64,000 nucleotides of DNA, taken from the NCBI RefSeq assembly GCF_963675905.1, contig NZ_OY780936.1, positions 558,001-622,000 of the forward strand, written 5' to 3'. The notes below the pieces were generated by a model, which ran no database searches, had not been told where the DNA came from, and saw only the letters and a program-made list of their open reading frames with translations. Shown one piece after another: positions 46,046 to 53,594 of this stretch. Origin of the DNA: an uncultured Bacteroides sp. (lineage in GTDB: Bacteria; Bacteroidota; Bacteroidia; Bacteroidales; Bacteroidaceae). Each line of letters starts with the position of its first letter. Positions within the stretch are counted from its first letter, which is position 1. Made by a program: the position numbers and the translations under genes.

Positions 46046-46177
46046 TTAGTGATAGGAGTGATAGCAATTATTGCTATTTTGAACACTCTATAGGGGGGCA
46101 GGGGCATCCTATAGAGTGCCCCCCCCATTACTATTAAAGTTCAAAATATGTATTTTCCCTATCACTCCTATCACTAA
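46046..46177. repeat. 132-bp nested palindrome built on GTGATAGGAGTGATAG
   Basis: Three nested perfect pairs: TTAGTGATAGGAGTGATAG (46046-46064) with its exact inverse (46159-46177), 19 bp; ATTTTGAAC (46076-46084) with 46139-46147; ACTCTATAGG (46085-46094) with 46108-46117. The centre has G-runs and a C8 run. A smaller dyad, ATAGCAAT-T-ATTGCTAT, is at 46061-46077. It ends 20 bp before the IS66 target duplication. Confidence 0.85.
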
Positions 46178-46255
46178 TTCTTTGAATAGAGGGTCATCTT
46201 TTTCGTAAGCGTCTCCGCGATACCCTATAAAATGTTTTCTGTGCTTATAGTAGGT

Positions 46256-47848
46256 TTATTCTTTTGTCCAGGAATTCGGAAGTAGTTTCTGATAAACTTC
46301 ATCGGATGCATTGGGATTGATATAAGCCATCCGGTTTAATATATCCGTAAAGTATTCGAACGTGTTTATTCCATTTAGCCTGCATGAGCAAGCCAGTGAG
46401 TAAAGTAGTGCTGTTCTCTTTGCTCCGTCGTGGCTTCCGCAAAACAGAGAGTTCTTCCTGCTTAAGCTTATGTACCGCATGTATCGTTCTATGGCATTAT
46501 TATCAAGTGCATATTCTGGTCTGTCTATATAATTGCACAATGCGTCATACTCGTTCAGGGTATAATTAATCGCCTTCGAGAGTGGGCTCTTTGGAAGCAT
46601 GGAAGGATTGGATTGTATTTTTAAGAGTTTTCTTTTGAGTTCCTTTAATATGGGTGGGGCATACTTTTTTCTGTATTCTAATATCCTGTCGGGTTTCCAG
46701 TGCTTCCCTATTTTATGCTCTTTTCTATAAAGCTTATTGATTACATCTATTATTTGAGTGGCATCCTTATCTGCTTCAATATCCAGGAACTTACGCTTGC
46801 AGTGTTGAAAGCAGGAAAGTCTTATTATATCGGGATATTCATCAGTTTCAAGGATTTTATAATCTATAAGTCCGTCCGATTGGATGGCTCCTTTGTACTC
46901 TTCCCCGATATAATTGGTCAGTACTTCGCGTGAGCGGGAACCCTTTTCATAAAAGTATTGTATGAGTTTCTTTTGATTTGCAAGAGCTGCCCATATATAG
47001 CCTTTGCGAACACCTTTCCCTTTTTCGTTTTTCTCTGAAGTCAGTACGGTATAGTAGCTTTCATCCATATTAAGGTAACTGTCTTCAAGAATCGTTTTTC
47101 TTAAGACTTTATCCAAACGGTCCAGCATCCAGGCGGATTTCTTAATCAGGGAGTGAGCTGTAGCTTTGTTCAATTCAAATCCCTGCTCGCCAAACAATTT
47201 GATGATTCGTTCAACGGGCATGGAGTAAATGTATCTGAGTTGTAGTATTCCAGCCATGAAAGAACCGTCGTAGTTAGAGTTCTGCAGCGGAGTTCTTGGC
47301 GCTTTTGCGGTATACATCTTCTCATTAAACAAACAGTTGTACTGTCGATAGATGTGTTTGACAAACTGAGGTGGGATGTATTCATACCGGATAGAGTCCA
47401 CATAACTAATGATTTTGGATTTTTCCTTATCAAAACCGGGATCATTGGGGTAAACCTCATCAATAATGGTCTTCAGATCAAAATACTCTTTACGTTTGGC
47501 GTTGTTGTTACCACGTTCTTTCAGTGATGGACGAGGCTTTTCTTCCACTTTATCCTCCTCTTTGATTTGAGGAACTATCTTCTCTGATTTATTGGACAAG
47601 AGTTTGCCCAGTCCCCGGTTCTTACCGGTCAGCGTTTGTATGTCGCCGTTCTTTTGAAGAAGGGATTCTTCCAGTGAACGAATCGTATCAGTTAGAATAG
47701 CAGTCTGTACAGATAGCCTTTCTATCTGCGCAGACTGCTGCTGAAGTTGTGCAGACTGCTGTCTATTTTGCTCCAGCAGAGCTTTTTCTCTTTCGGAAGA
47801 AAGTCTGAGCTGATCTTCTAATAGTTCAACAATCCGTTTGTAATTCAT
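46256..47848 (-). CDS. tnpC: IS66 transposase TnpC
   Basis: DDE transposase of 530 aa. N-terminal leucine-zipper-like coiled coil with three QQSAQ/QQQSAQIERL heptads (about 15-60), a basic and zinc-region segment (KIISYVDSIRYEYIPPQFVK), then the DDE core: LNMDESYYTVL (first Asp), IQSDGLIDYKIL (second Asp, SDG) with CFQHCKRKF, and YALDNNAIERYMRYISLSRK (Glu), followed by the IS66 C-terminal domain. Frame intact. Confidence 0.94.
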   Translation of the reverse strand: MNYKRIVELLEDQLRLSSEREKALLEQNRQQSAQLQQQSAQIERLSVQTAILTDTIRSLEESLLQKNGDIQTLTGKNRGLGKLLSNKSEKIVPQIKEEDKVEEKPRPSLKERGNNNAKRKEYFDLKTIIDEVYPNDPGFDKEKSKIISYVDSIRYEYIPPQFVKHIYRQYNCLFNEKMYTAKAPRTPLQNSNYDGSFMAGILQLRYIYSMPVERIIKLFGEQGFELNKATAHSLIKKSAWMLDRLDKVLRKTILEDSYLNMDESYYTVLTSEKNEKGKGVRKGYIWAALANQKKLIQYFYEKGSRSREVLTNYIGEEYKGAIQSDGLIDYKILETDEYPDIIRLSCFQHCKRKFLDIEADKDATQIIDVINKLYRKEHKIGKHWKPDRILEYRKKYAPPILKELKRKLLKIQSNPSMLPKSPLSKAINYTLNEYDALCNYIDRPEYALDNNAIERYMRYISLSRKNSLFCGSHDGAKRTALLYSLACSCRLNGINTFEYFTDILNRMAYINPNASDEVYQKLLPNSWTKE

Positions 47849-47921
47849 GCCTTAAAGGTACGAATAATAGTTAGGATTACCAAGAAAAATAAAGGTTATT
47901 ATTTATCTATATATTTGTATA

Positions 47922-48281
47922 TCAACGTATTAAATCTGTATAGAATCGTTTTCTGTACTTTACGGAACGGATGCAGACGCCCTCCATTATCAGAACGAAC
48001 GTCGTCCATTTCATCTCATACTGACCACTGGAAGGATTAAAACGGGGTATCTCAAAAGTACCCCTTTCAAGTTTCTTCTGATATAAAACAAAACCTCCGT
48101 TCTCCCAGTGTAGGATCTTGATTGACTCTCTGTTCTTACCTACAAACAGAAAAACTTCTCCCGATAGCGGGTTCCGTTTCATGTCTGACTTTACCAACTG
48201 GTACAAAGAATAAATACCTTTTCGCATGTCCACATACTGAGGACAGAGATAGTAGCTCATGGATTCTGTAAGTGCAAACAT
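47922..48281 (-). CDS. tnpB: IS66 accessory protein TnpB
   Basis: 119-aa IS66 Orf2 (PF05717) required for transposition of this IS family. Signature: YVDMRKGIYSLYQLVKSDMK, GEVFLFVGKNRESIKILHWE, GGFVLYQKKLERGTF. It starts four bases after tnpA stops; an internal ATG seven codons in is an alternative start. Confidence 0.93.
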   Translation of the reverse strand: MFALTESMSYYLCPQYVDMRKGIYSLYQLVKSDMKRNPLSGEVFLFVGKNRESIKILHWENGGFVLYQKKLERGTFEIPRFNPSSGQYEMKWTTFVLIMEGVCIRSVKYRKRFYTDLIR

Positions 48282-48285
48282 ACTA

Positions 48286-48690
48286 TTAATGGGTATTACA
48301 TGAAAGAATAAATTTATTAAGATCTTCCTGGGTTATCTCTTTAATCGAAACAATTACTCCATCGGGGAAAGTTATATTCACTCCTTTCACATATGAATAA
48401 GTGTTCTTACGGATGTCTTCTTTTTGAACTCCCCCTGTCTGAAAAGATAGAGGATAAATCCGTTGCCCTGATTCTGTTTGAACAACCGGAAAATCTGAAG
48501 GAGAATCAGAATGCACAGTGATTTTTCTTTTCAACTGGGCTACAGTAATTGAATTTCTGGACATCCAGAGTTGAATACCCTTATAATTTACATGATGTGT
48601 TTTACAGTAATCATGCAAAGTAATAGGACTGACACTAATTTCCTGCTTGTAGCCCTCTATTGTTTTTGTGTATAGCTCGGATGCTTTCAT
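48286..48690 (-). CDS. tnpA: IS66 accessory protein TnpA
   Basis: 134-aa IS66 Orf1, a helix-turn-helix DNA-binding protein. The N-terminal part (TLHDYCKTHHVNYKGIQLWM) is the IS3/Tn3-like HTH; the C-terminal part (VNITFPDGVIVSIKEITQED) matches the family. First of three genes in the element, 55 bp inside the right end. Confidence 0.88.
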   Translation of the reverse strand: MKASELYTKTIEGYKQEISVSPITLHDYCKTHHVNYKGIQLWMSRNSITVAQLKRKITVHSDSPSDFPVVQTESGQRIYPLSFQTGGVQKEDIRKNTYSYVKGVNITFPDGVIVSIKEITQEDLNKFILSCNTH

Positions 48691-48803
48691 CTTTCTTCTT
48701 TTTTGGAAGACAAAGATAAAAGGCTAAATCATCACAAACAAGATGGTATCGCGGAGACGCTTACTCTTTTTCTGTAATATTGAAAAAATAGTTTCATCCC
48801 TCA

Positions 48804-49105
48804 CTCCCTCACTTTTTTATCCAATAGGCTATAAAACAACTAATTACACGGTGATTGATTGATTTTTACCATCACCAAACCATCACCAAAAGGCATGAAC
48901 CCTCACCTTTTTGAGCACAATCTGCAAATTTCAGGCTTAATACGTCTTGAGCAATAATATAGGTTGAGTTTGATTGTTTTTGAATAAAAATAGCTCGAAA
49001 AGGTGAGGGATGACCCCAAAAGTGATGGTTCGGTGAGGGTTCAAAATGCTACCATCACTTAATAATGTGCTATATTTAAAGATATTACAAAAAAAAGTGA
49101 GGGAG
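48804..49105. repeat. 300-bp nested inverted array of GTGAGGG / GTGATGG words
   Basis: CTCCCTCACTTTTTT (48804-48818) with its exact inverse (49091-49105); AACCATCAC (48878-48886) with GTGATGGTT (49022-49030); CCCTCACCTTTTTGAGC (48900-48916) with GCTCGAAAAGGTGAGGG (48993-49009, one mismatch). Extra CATCACC copies at 48870 and 48881 and ACCATCACTT at 49051. No coding frame. It lies 32 bp beyond the right target duplication of IS66. Confidence 0.8.
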
Positions 49106-49155
49106 TTATGGATGATTTTTGTTTTTCTGCAAGATCAGCGTAAAAGTACAATGCA

Positions 49156-49241
49156 AAAACATCCCGCCTGTCTTTTTAAAAACGTAACCGGATGTTGAAC
49201 AAACTCCCGCCGGCTTTCAAAAAAAGCAGGCGGGATGTTTT
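49156..49241. repeat. Three-armed CCCGCC element, copy 2 (inverted relative to copy 1)
   Basis: Outer arms AAAACATCCCGCCTG (49156-49170) and CAGGCGGGATGTTTT (49227-49241) are perfect 15-bp complements. The middle arm CCCGCCGGCTTT (49206-49217) pairs alternatively with AAAGCAGGCGGG (49223-49234), one mismatch. Its reverse complement aligns with 29834-29917 including CAACATCCGGTTA. Confidence 0.8.
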
Positions 49242-49246
49242 CAATT

Positions 49247-49277
49247 ATTCGCCAATGGATTTAATTTATTGGAGAAT
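49247..49277. repeat. 31-bp quasi-palindrome (locus 5)
   Basis: ATTCGCCAAT (49247-49256), 11 bases, ATTGGAGAAT (49268-49277), nine of ten pairs. It starts six bases after the CCCGCC element, as at locus 2. The remaining spacer to 49420 shows no gene. Confidence 0.75.
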
Positions 49278-49420
49278 GAATTTTATTTATTCATTAATAA
49301 TTATAAAGAAGAATGCATGTTATTTTTCAATGATATTAATGAAACTTTTCCATCCTATAGCATTGCTGTATTCTTTGGAATGTCCTTTCGGAAATAGAAT
49401 TTAGTTTTATTTAAAAATGA

Positions 49421-49452
49421 AATCCCCGCAATCTAACAAGATTACGGAGATT
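49421..49452 (-). terminator. Hairpin past the 49496 barrel protein gene
   Basis: AATCCCCGCAATCT (49421-49434) and AGATTACGGAGATT (49439-49452) pair at 12 of 14 positions; T-rich on the minus-strand exit. Confidence 0.55.
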
Positions 49453-49495
49453 AATATAGCATTTAAAACTATAAATGTATAAATAGTTTTAGAAC

Positions 49496-50029
49496 TTAAA
49501 ACATATATGCAAAACCAACTGCAATGTTTTCGCCACTTAAGTTAAAACCAAAGGCTTTTCCTGATTGAGGATAATTCTTCTTATAGCCCAAAAAGCCAAT
49601 TTTTGATATAAATTTGAATCTTTCAGCTACTTTTATAGCTATTCCTGGTTTTAAACCAGCTTCAAATCCGGTTCTTGTTTCGGCTTCATTGCCTATTTCT
49701 GATTTTACTTTAGCTAAACCCACTCCGCCATCAATAAACAGACTAATGATTTCCTTGTCGAAATAAGTGTAACGTGCATAAGGAGCTATAGTGAATACTT
49801 TATTAGTTAATATAACTCCATCATTTTCTCTTTCCTGACCATAACTTACTGATGCTCCAATTCCCCATTTTTCTGTTAGCTCATATGTAAGTTCCGGAGC
49901 TATTTCAAATGATGTGGTGTTTTTGTCTGTATTGCGCCAGAAGCTTGTTGTTCCGGCAATTTCAAACTTTTGAGCATAAGAGTTGAGGCTTATAACAGCC
50001 AGTGCAAAGAATAGAATAATTTTTTTCAT
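49496..50029 (-). CDS. Small outer membrane beta-barrel protein
   Basis: From the ATG at 50029 (signal peptide MKKIILFFALAVISLNSYAQ) the product is 177 aa; an in-frame ATG 19 codons upstream is rejected since it buries the leader. Eight amphipathic strands such as FEIAGTTSFWR, WGIGASVSYGQE, FTIAPYARYTY and a C-terminal IAVGFAYMF ending in Phe fit an OmpA/OmpX-like 8-strand barrel (porin_2/OMP_b-brl). Function unknown, possibly structural or adhesive. Downstream of the GGGtGRT unit but separated by a strong terminator. Confidence 0.82.
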   Translation of the reverse strand: MKKIILFFALAVISLNSYAQKFEIAGTTSFWRNTDKNTTSFEIAPELTYELTEKWGIGASVSYGQERENDGVILTNKVFTIAPYARYTYFDKEIISLFIDGGVGLAKVKSEIGNEAETRTGFEAGLKPGIAIKVAERFKFISKIGFLGYKKNYPQSGKAFGFNLSGENIAVGFAYMF

Positions 50030-50070
50030 TGTTATATGTAATTGGTTATTGAGAGTCTGCATAAAAGCAG

Positions 50071-50102
50071 AAATCCCCGTAGCCATCAGACTACGGGGAT
50101 TT
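50071..50102 (-). terminator. Strong hairpin ending the GGGtGRT operon
   Basis: AAATCCCCGTAG (50071-50082) pairs perfectly with CTACGGGGATTT (50091-50102), with T-rich sequence on both sides. It lies 21 bp past the GGGtGRT stop. Confidence 0.8.
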
Positions 50103-50123
50103 TTTATAGTTGATTAGCTTAAA

Positions 50124-51125
50124 TTACTTAGATAAAGCTTGAGAAACAACAACAGCAACTGCTACAGTAGCACCTACCATTGGGTTGTTACCAATTCCTA
50201 AGAATCCCATCATTTCTACGTGAGCAGGAACTGATGAAGAACCAGCGAACTGAGCGTCAGAGTGCATACGTCCCATAGTATCTGTCATACCATAAGAAGC
50301 TGGACCTGCAGCCATGTTATCTGGGTGAAGAGTACGACCTGTACCACCACCTGATGCTACAGAGAAATAGCTCTTACCTTGTTCGATACATTCTTTTTTG
50401 TATGTACCTGCAACTGGGTGTTGGAAACGAGTTGGGTTTGTAGAGTTACCTGTAATAGATACATCAACTCCTTCTTTATGCATGATAGCTACACCTTCAC
50501 GAACATCATCTGCACCGTAGCATTTAACTGCTGCGCGAGGACCGTTTGAGTATGCTTTTTCCATAACAACCTTCAATTCGCTTGTATAGTAATCGAATTC
50601 AGTTTGAACGTAAGTAAATCCGTTGATACGTGAAATGATCTGTGCAGCATCTTTTCCAAGACCGTTCAAGATAACACGAAGACGTTCTTTACGTACTTTG
50701 TTTGCCATTTCTGCAATTTTGATTGCACCTTCAGCAGCTGCAAATGATTCGTGTCCTGCAAGGAATGCGAAACATTTTGTTTCGTTACGAAGCAAACGTG
50801 CAGCAAGGTTACCATGACCGATACCAACCTTACGGTCTTCGGCTACTGAACCTGGGATACAGAATGATTGCAGACCAATACCGATAGCTTCGGCAGCGTC
50901 AGCTGCATTTGAACAACCTTTTTTGATAGCGATAGCTGCACCTACTACGTAAGCCCATTTAGCGTTTTCAAAACAGATTGGCTGTGTTTCTTCACACATT
51001 TTATATGGATCGATACCAGCTGCGTCGCAGATAGCTTTTGCTTCTTCGATGTCTTTGATACCGTTAGCGTTTAACGTTGCATTGATCTTGTCGATACGAC
51101 GTTCATAACTTTCAAATAATGCCAT
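50124..51125 (-). CDS. GGGtGRT protein (function unknown)
   Basis: A 333-aa conserved anaerobe protein named for the motif GGGTGRT, here at residues 259-265 (SVASGGGTGRTLHPDNMAAG). No signal peptide. Other conserved blocks: IGIGLQSFCIPGSVAEDRKV, GHGNLAARLLRNETKCFAFL, LAGHESFAAAEGAIKIAEMA and FLGIGNNPMVGATVAVAVVV, suggesting a large glycine-rich cofactor or nucleotide pocket. It lies 19 bp downstream of a NifU/IscU-like gene, and an AGGAGG ribosome site (51135-51140) nine bases before its ATG is exceptionally strong for Bacteroidota. Codon use is that of a highly expressed gene. Biochemical role unknown. Confidence 0.9.
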   Translation of the reverse strand: MALFESYERRIDKINATLNANGIKDIEEAKAICDAAGIDPYKMCEETQPICFENAKWAYVVGAAIAIKKGCSNAADAAEAIGIGLQSFCIPGSVAEDRKVGIGHGNLAARLLRNETKCFAFLAGHESFAAAEGAIKIAEMANKVRKERLRVILNGLGKDAAQIISRINGFTYVQTEFDYYTSELKVVMEKAYSNGPRAAVKCYGADDVREGVAIMHKEGVDVSITGNSTNPTRFQHPVAGTYKKECIEQGKSYFSVASGGGTGRTLHPDNMAAGPASYGMTDTMGRMHSDAQFAGSSSVPAHVEMMGFLGIGNNPMVGATVAVAVVVSQALSK

Positions 51126-51134
51126 ATTGTATTT

Positions 51135-51140
51135 CCTCCT
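51135..51140 (-). promoter_or_regulatory. Strong Shine-Dalgarno of the GGGtGRT gene
   Basis: AGGAGG on the minus strand, nine bases upstream of the ATG at 51125, inside the 19-bp gap. Bacteroidota seldom use such sites, so high or coupled translation is suggested. Confidence 0.6.
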
Positions 51141-51144
51141 TTAT

Positions 51145-51846
51145 TTATGCGTGACGTGGATCAATGAATTTAACTGCACCAGCTTCTTTTGTGAAGCGTC
51201 CGTATGTACCGGTCACTTTCTTTAATGCTTCATTAGCATCGGTTCCCTTCTTAATCTCATCCATGAATTTGCCCATGTGAACGAATTCATAACCACAGAT
51301 TTGATCATCTTCATCCAAAGCAAGAGTTTTGATGTAACCTTCTGCTAGTTCAAGGTAACGAGGACCTTTTGCCAAAGTACCGTAAAGTGTACCTACCTGA
51401 CTACGGAGACCTTTACCTAAATCTTCAAGACCTGCACCGATAATCAAACCACCTTCAGAGAAAGCAGACTGTGTACGTCCATAAACAATCTGAAGGAATA
51501 GTTCACGCATTGCTGTGTTGATAGCATCACATACAAGGTCAGTGTTTAATGCTTCAAGGATTGTTTTTCCTGGAAGGATTTCTGCTGCCATTGCTGCAGA
51601 GTGAGTCATACCGGAACAACCAATTGTTTCGATCAACGCTTCCTGGATAATACCTTGTTTTACATTAAGTGTCAACTTACATGCGCCTTGTTGTGGAGCA
51701 CACCAGCCAATACCGTGTGTTAAACCAGAGATGTCTACAATTTCTTTAGATTTTACCCATTTTCCTTCTTCTGGTATGGGAGCTGGTCCGTGATTAGGAC
51801 CTTTTTGTACAACACACATGTGTTCTACTTCCTGTGAATAAGTCAT
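51145..51846 (-). CDS. Fe-S cluster scaffold-like protein (NifU/IscU family), partner of GGGtGRT
   Basis: A 233-aa protein with an IscU/NifU-N-like region: HGIGWCAPQQGACKLTLNVK, then EALIETIGCSGMTHSAAMAA. Cysteines 49, 56, 77 and 106 are candidates for cluster ligands; the classical IscU cysteine spacing is altered. The C-terminal third (ALDEDDQICGYEFVHMGKFM, then KVTGTYGRFTKEAGAVKFID) is extra to IscU. It heads a two-gene operon with the GGGtGRT protein. A full promoter (TTG at 51937-51939, 19 bp, TAACTTTG at 51910-51917, minus strand) precedes it. Likely handles Fe-S or a related metal-sulfur centre for its partner. Confidence 0.85.
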   Translation of the reverse strand: MTYSQEVEHMCVVQKGPNHGPAPIPEEGKWVKSKEIVDISGLTHGIGWCAPQQGACKLTLNVKQGIIQEALIETIGCSGMTHSAAMAAEILPGKTILEALNTDLVCDAINTAMRELFLQIVYGRTQSAFSEGGLIIGAGLEDLGKGLRSQVGTLYGTLAKGPRYLELAEGYIKTLALDEDDQICGYEFVHMGKFMDEIKKGTDANEALKKVTGTYGRFTKEAGAVKFIDPRHA

Positions 51847-51909
51847 ATTAGCTCTTTTTTACGTATTAAATAAAAAAACTCGTAACCTCGATTTTTTTCA
51901 AATCGACCG

Positions 51910-51939
51910 CAAAGTTAGTTTTTTTATTCTTTTTAGCAA
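51910..51939 (-). promoter_or_regulatory. Promoter of the NifU-like/GGGtGRT operon
   Basis: Read on the minus strand: TTG (51939-51937), 19-bp spacer, TAACTTTG (51917-51910). The 5' leader of about 57 nt starts with a small TCGATTT/AAATCGA hairpin. The rest of the 51847-52193 spacer holds the next gene's promoter. Confidence 0.65.
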
Positions 51940-52138
51940 GGCCTGAATAATTACTTTTTTGTGAATTTAGATAAATAAATTAGATTCTTTAAGCTTTTGT
52001 AATGTGGAGGTTACATTTGTATCTATAGAGAGCTCAATAATTAAATCAGGCTATATTTTATAGCATAATTTTTATAAATTCTGAGATTGTAATCATGGAA
52101 GCCAGATATCGATGAAAAATATATTTTAATCTATTTTC

Positions 52139-52170
52139 TTGGATTATTTTCTTAAGAATATGTATCTTTG
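52139..52170 (+). promoter_or_regulatory. Promoter of the DMP19-like gene
   Basis: TTG at 52139-52141, 21-bp spacer, TATCTTTG at 52163-52170; the ATG is 24 bp further on. Confidence 0.6.
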
Positions 52171-52193
52171 ACAGCTCTTATAAACTTAAATAT

Positions 52194-52700
52194 ATGCCTA
52201 CAACAATTGAAATTTCAGATTCAGCTCTAAAAGAAGCGGCATCACTTGGAATGGATGAATTTATCAAAGTGTTTACCGATAAGTATTTAGAAATTCTAGG
52301 TGGAAATCTAAATACAGAAAAAATGGGGCTGCTCAATGGACCTCAACACTCGGTATTAGCATATCATTTTTTTAGAGAAGAAGTGATGGAAGGAGGATTT
52401 GTGCAACTTATTCAAAATGGATATGGAGGATATATATTTGATAATCCTTTTGCCAAATCAATGAGACTGTTTGGTGCTGAAGATTTTTCTAAGTTGATTT
52501 ATAAAGCTAAGAAAATATACGATGCTCATAAGGAAGATCTTGAAAAGGAGAGAAGTGAAGATGATTTTATGGCAATGTATGAACAATATGAAGAGTTTGA
52601 TGACCTTGAAGAGGAATTCCTTGAAAATGAGGAAGAAATTACTTCAATTATAGCAGGGTATATTGATGAGCATTTAGAAGAATTTGCGAATATAAAATAA
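52194..52700 (+). CDS. DMP19/DUF4375-like protein
   Basis: A 168-aa very acidic protein: the last 50 residues (DDFMAMYEQYEEFDDLEEEF, then LENEEEITSIIAGYIDEHLE) are over one third Asp/Glu. The central block VLAYHFFREEVMEGGFVQLI, then QNGYGGYIFDNPFAKSMRLF, matches DUF4375, the fold of the Neisseria DNA-mimic DMP19. Members are widespread; DNA mimicry is shown for few of them, so this is a family-level call. Cytoplasmic, own promoter, monocistronic as far as the spacing shows. Confidence 0.82.
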   Translation: MPTTIEISDSALKEAASLGMDEFIKVFTDKYLEILGGNLNTEKMGLLNGPQHSVLAYHFFREEVMEGGFVQLIQNGYGGYIFDNPFAKSMRLFGAEDFSKLIYKAKKIYDAHKEDLEKERSEDDFMAMYEQYEEFDDLEEEFLENEEEITSIIAGYIDEHLEEFANIK

Positions 52701-52781
52701 TACTATGCAGTATTTGGGTAAAAGTCTGCGTTTTCTTATAAATCTTAATATATTTTATATTCAAATTAAAAAACACGAGAA

Positions 52782-53585
52782 ATGAAAAAATTAAAATTAT
52801 TTGTTTTAAGCTTTACATTATTGATGATACCTTTCTTGTCATCCTGTATTGACAGTGGTAGTGATGATACTTCTTCAAAACCTTATTATGTTTTTGCGCG
52901 TGTAGTAAATTCTATGGGGACATATCTGATAGCTGATAGCGGAGAAATACTTATTCCTACTTCGGCATCTCTTTCATCACTAGCTTCAAAAGGACTTAAT
53001 ATTAATGCAATAGATAAGGCGTATATTGCATATACTCTGGTTGATCCGAGTCAACTGACAGCACAAGCGTCAAAAGATCCAAGTGATAGGACATATAATA
53101 TTGAATTGACTTATATTGCATCTATTGACCGTAAAGTGGCATTTGTAACAAAAGAATCTGCTAATGATTCTATTTCCACTGATCCAATATTGCAACTCGA
53201 TTTAATGACACAAACTAGTCAGTTATATATGAATAAGGGGTATTTAATAATTGCTCCAAGTTACTATTTTTATAGTAAAGCTCATTATTTCACCATGTTT
53301 AATTATACAGATCAATCATTTCAGGCATCAAGCGATCCTACTAAACCGGATGTGTTGAATCTGTATCTAAGTCATAATGACAATTCTGATAATAAACTCA
53401 ATGGATATCTTTCAACTAATGTAGCAGGTACTTATCCATTTATGTACTTTATGTCATTTAATATAAACAGTATTCTGAATAGTTTGCCAACAACCAAAAG
53501 TAAGATTACAATTAATGTAAATGTTGTTCAGGACGGAGGTACTACATTTAACAAGGTATATTCTACCGAATATGAATTAGATTAA
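52782..53585 (+). CDS. NigD-like lipoprotein
   Basis: A 267-aa lipoprotein (lipobox LSSC, Cys22) with the two beta-rich NigD domains: YYVFARVVNSMGTYLIADSG (N-terminal OB-like) and LNLYLSHNDNSDNK through KSKITINVNVVQDGG (C-terminal immunoglobulin-like). NigD proteins are abundant in Bacteroidales; NigD1 was noted near bacteriocin genes, but most have no known role. Nine bases separate it from the next gene on the same strand, so they may share a transcript. Confidence 0.85.
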   Translation: MKKLKLFVLSFTLLMIPFLSSCIDSGSDDTSSKPYYVFARVVNSMGTYLIADSGEILIPTSASLSSLASKGLNINAIDKAYIAYTLVDPSQLTAQASKDPSDRTYNIELTYIASIDRKVAFVTKESANDSISTDPILQLDLMTQTSQLYMNKGYLIIAPSYYFYSKAHYFTMFNYTDQSFQASSDPTKPDVLNLYLSHNDNSDNKLNGYLSTNVAGTYPFMYFMSFNINSILNSLPTTKSKITINVNVVQDGGTTFNKVYSTEYELD

Positions 53586-53594
53586 TATATAGAA

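Larger units (their letters stand above)
46205..48764 (-). mobile_element. Intact IS66-family element, 2560 bp
   Basis: Perfect 20-bp terminal inverted repeats GTAAGCGTCTCCGCGATACC (46205-46224; inverted at 48745-48764) and an 8-bp target duplication TCTTTTTC (46197-46204 and 48765-48772). The GTAAGCG end is the IS66 hallmark. It carries tnpA, tnpB and tnpC in the standard order on the minus strand, all open, so it may be active. Confidence 0.95.
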
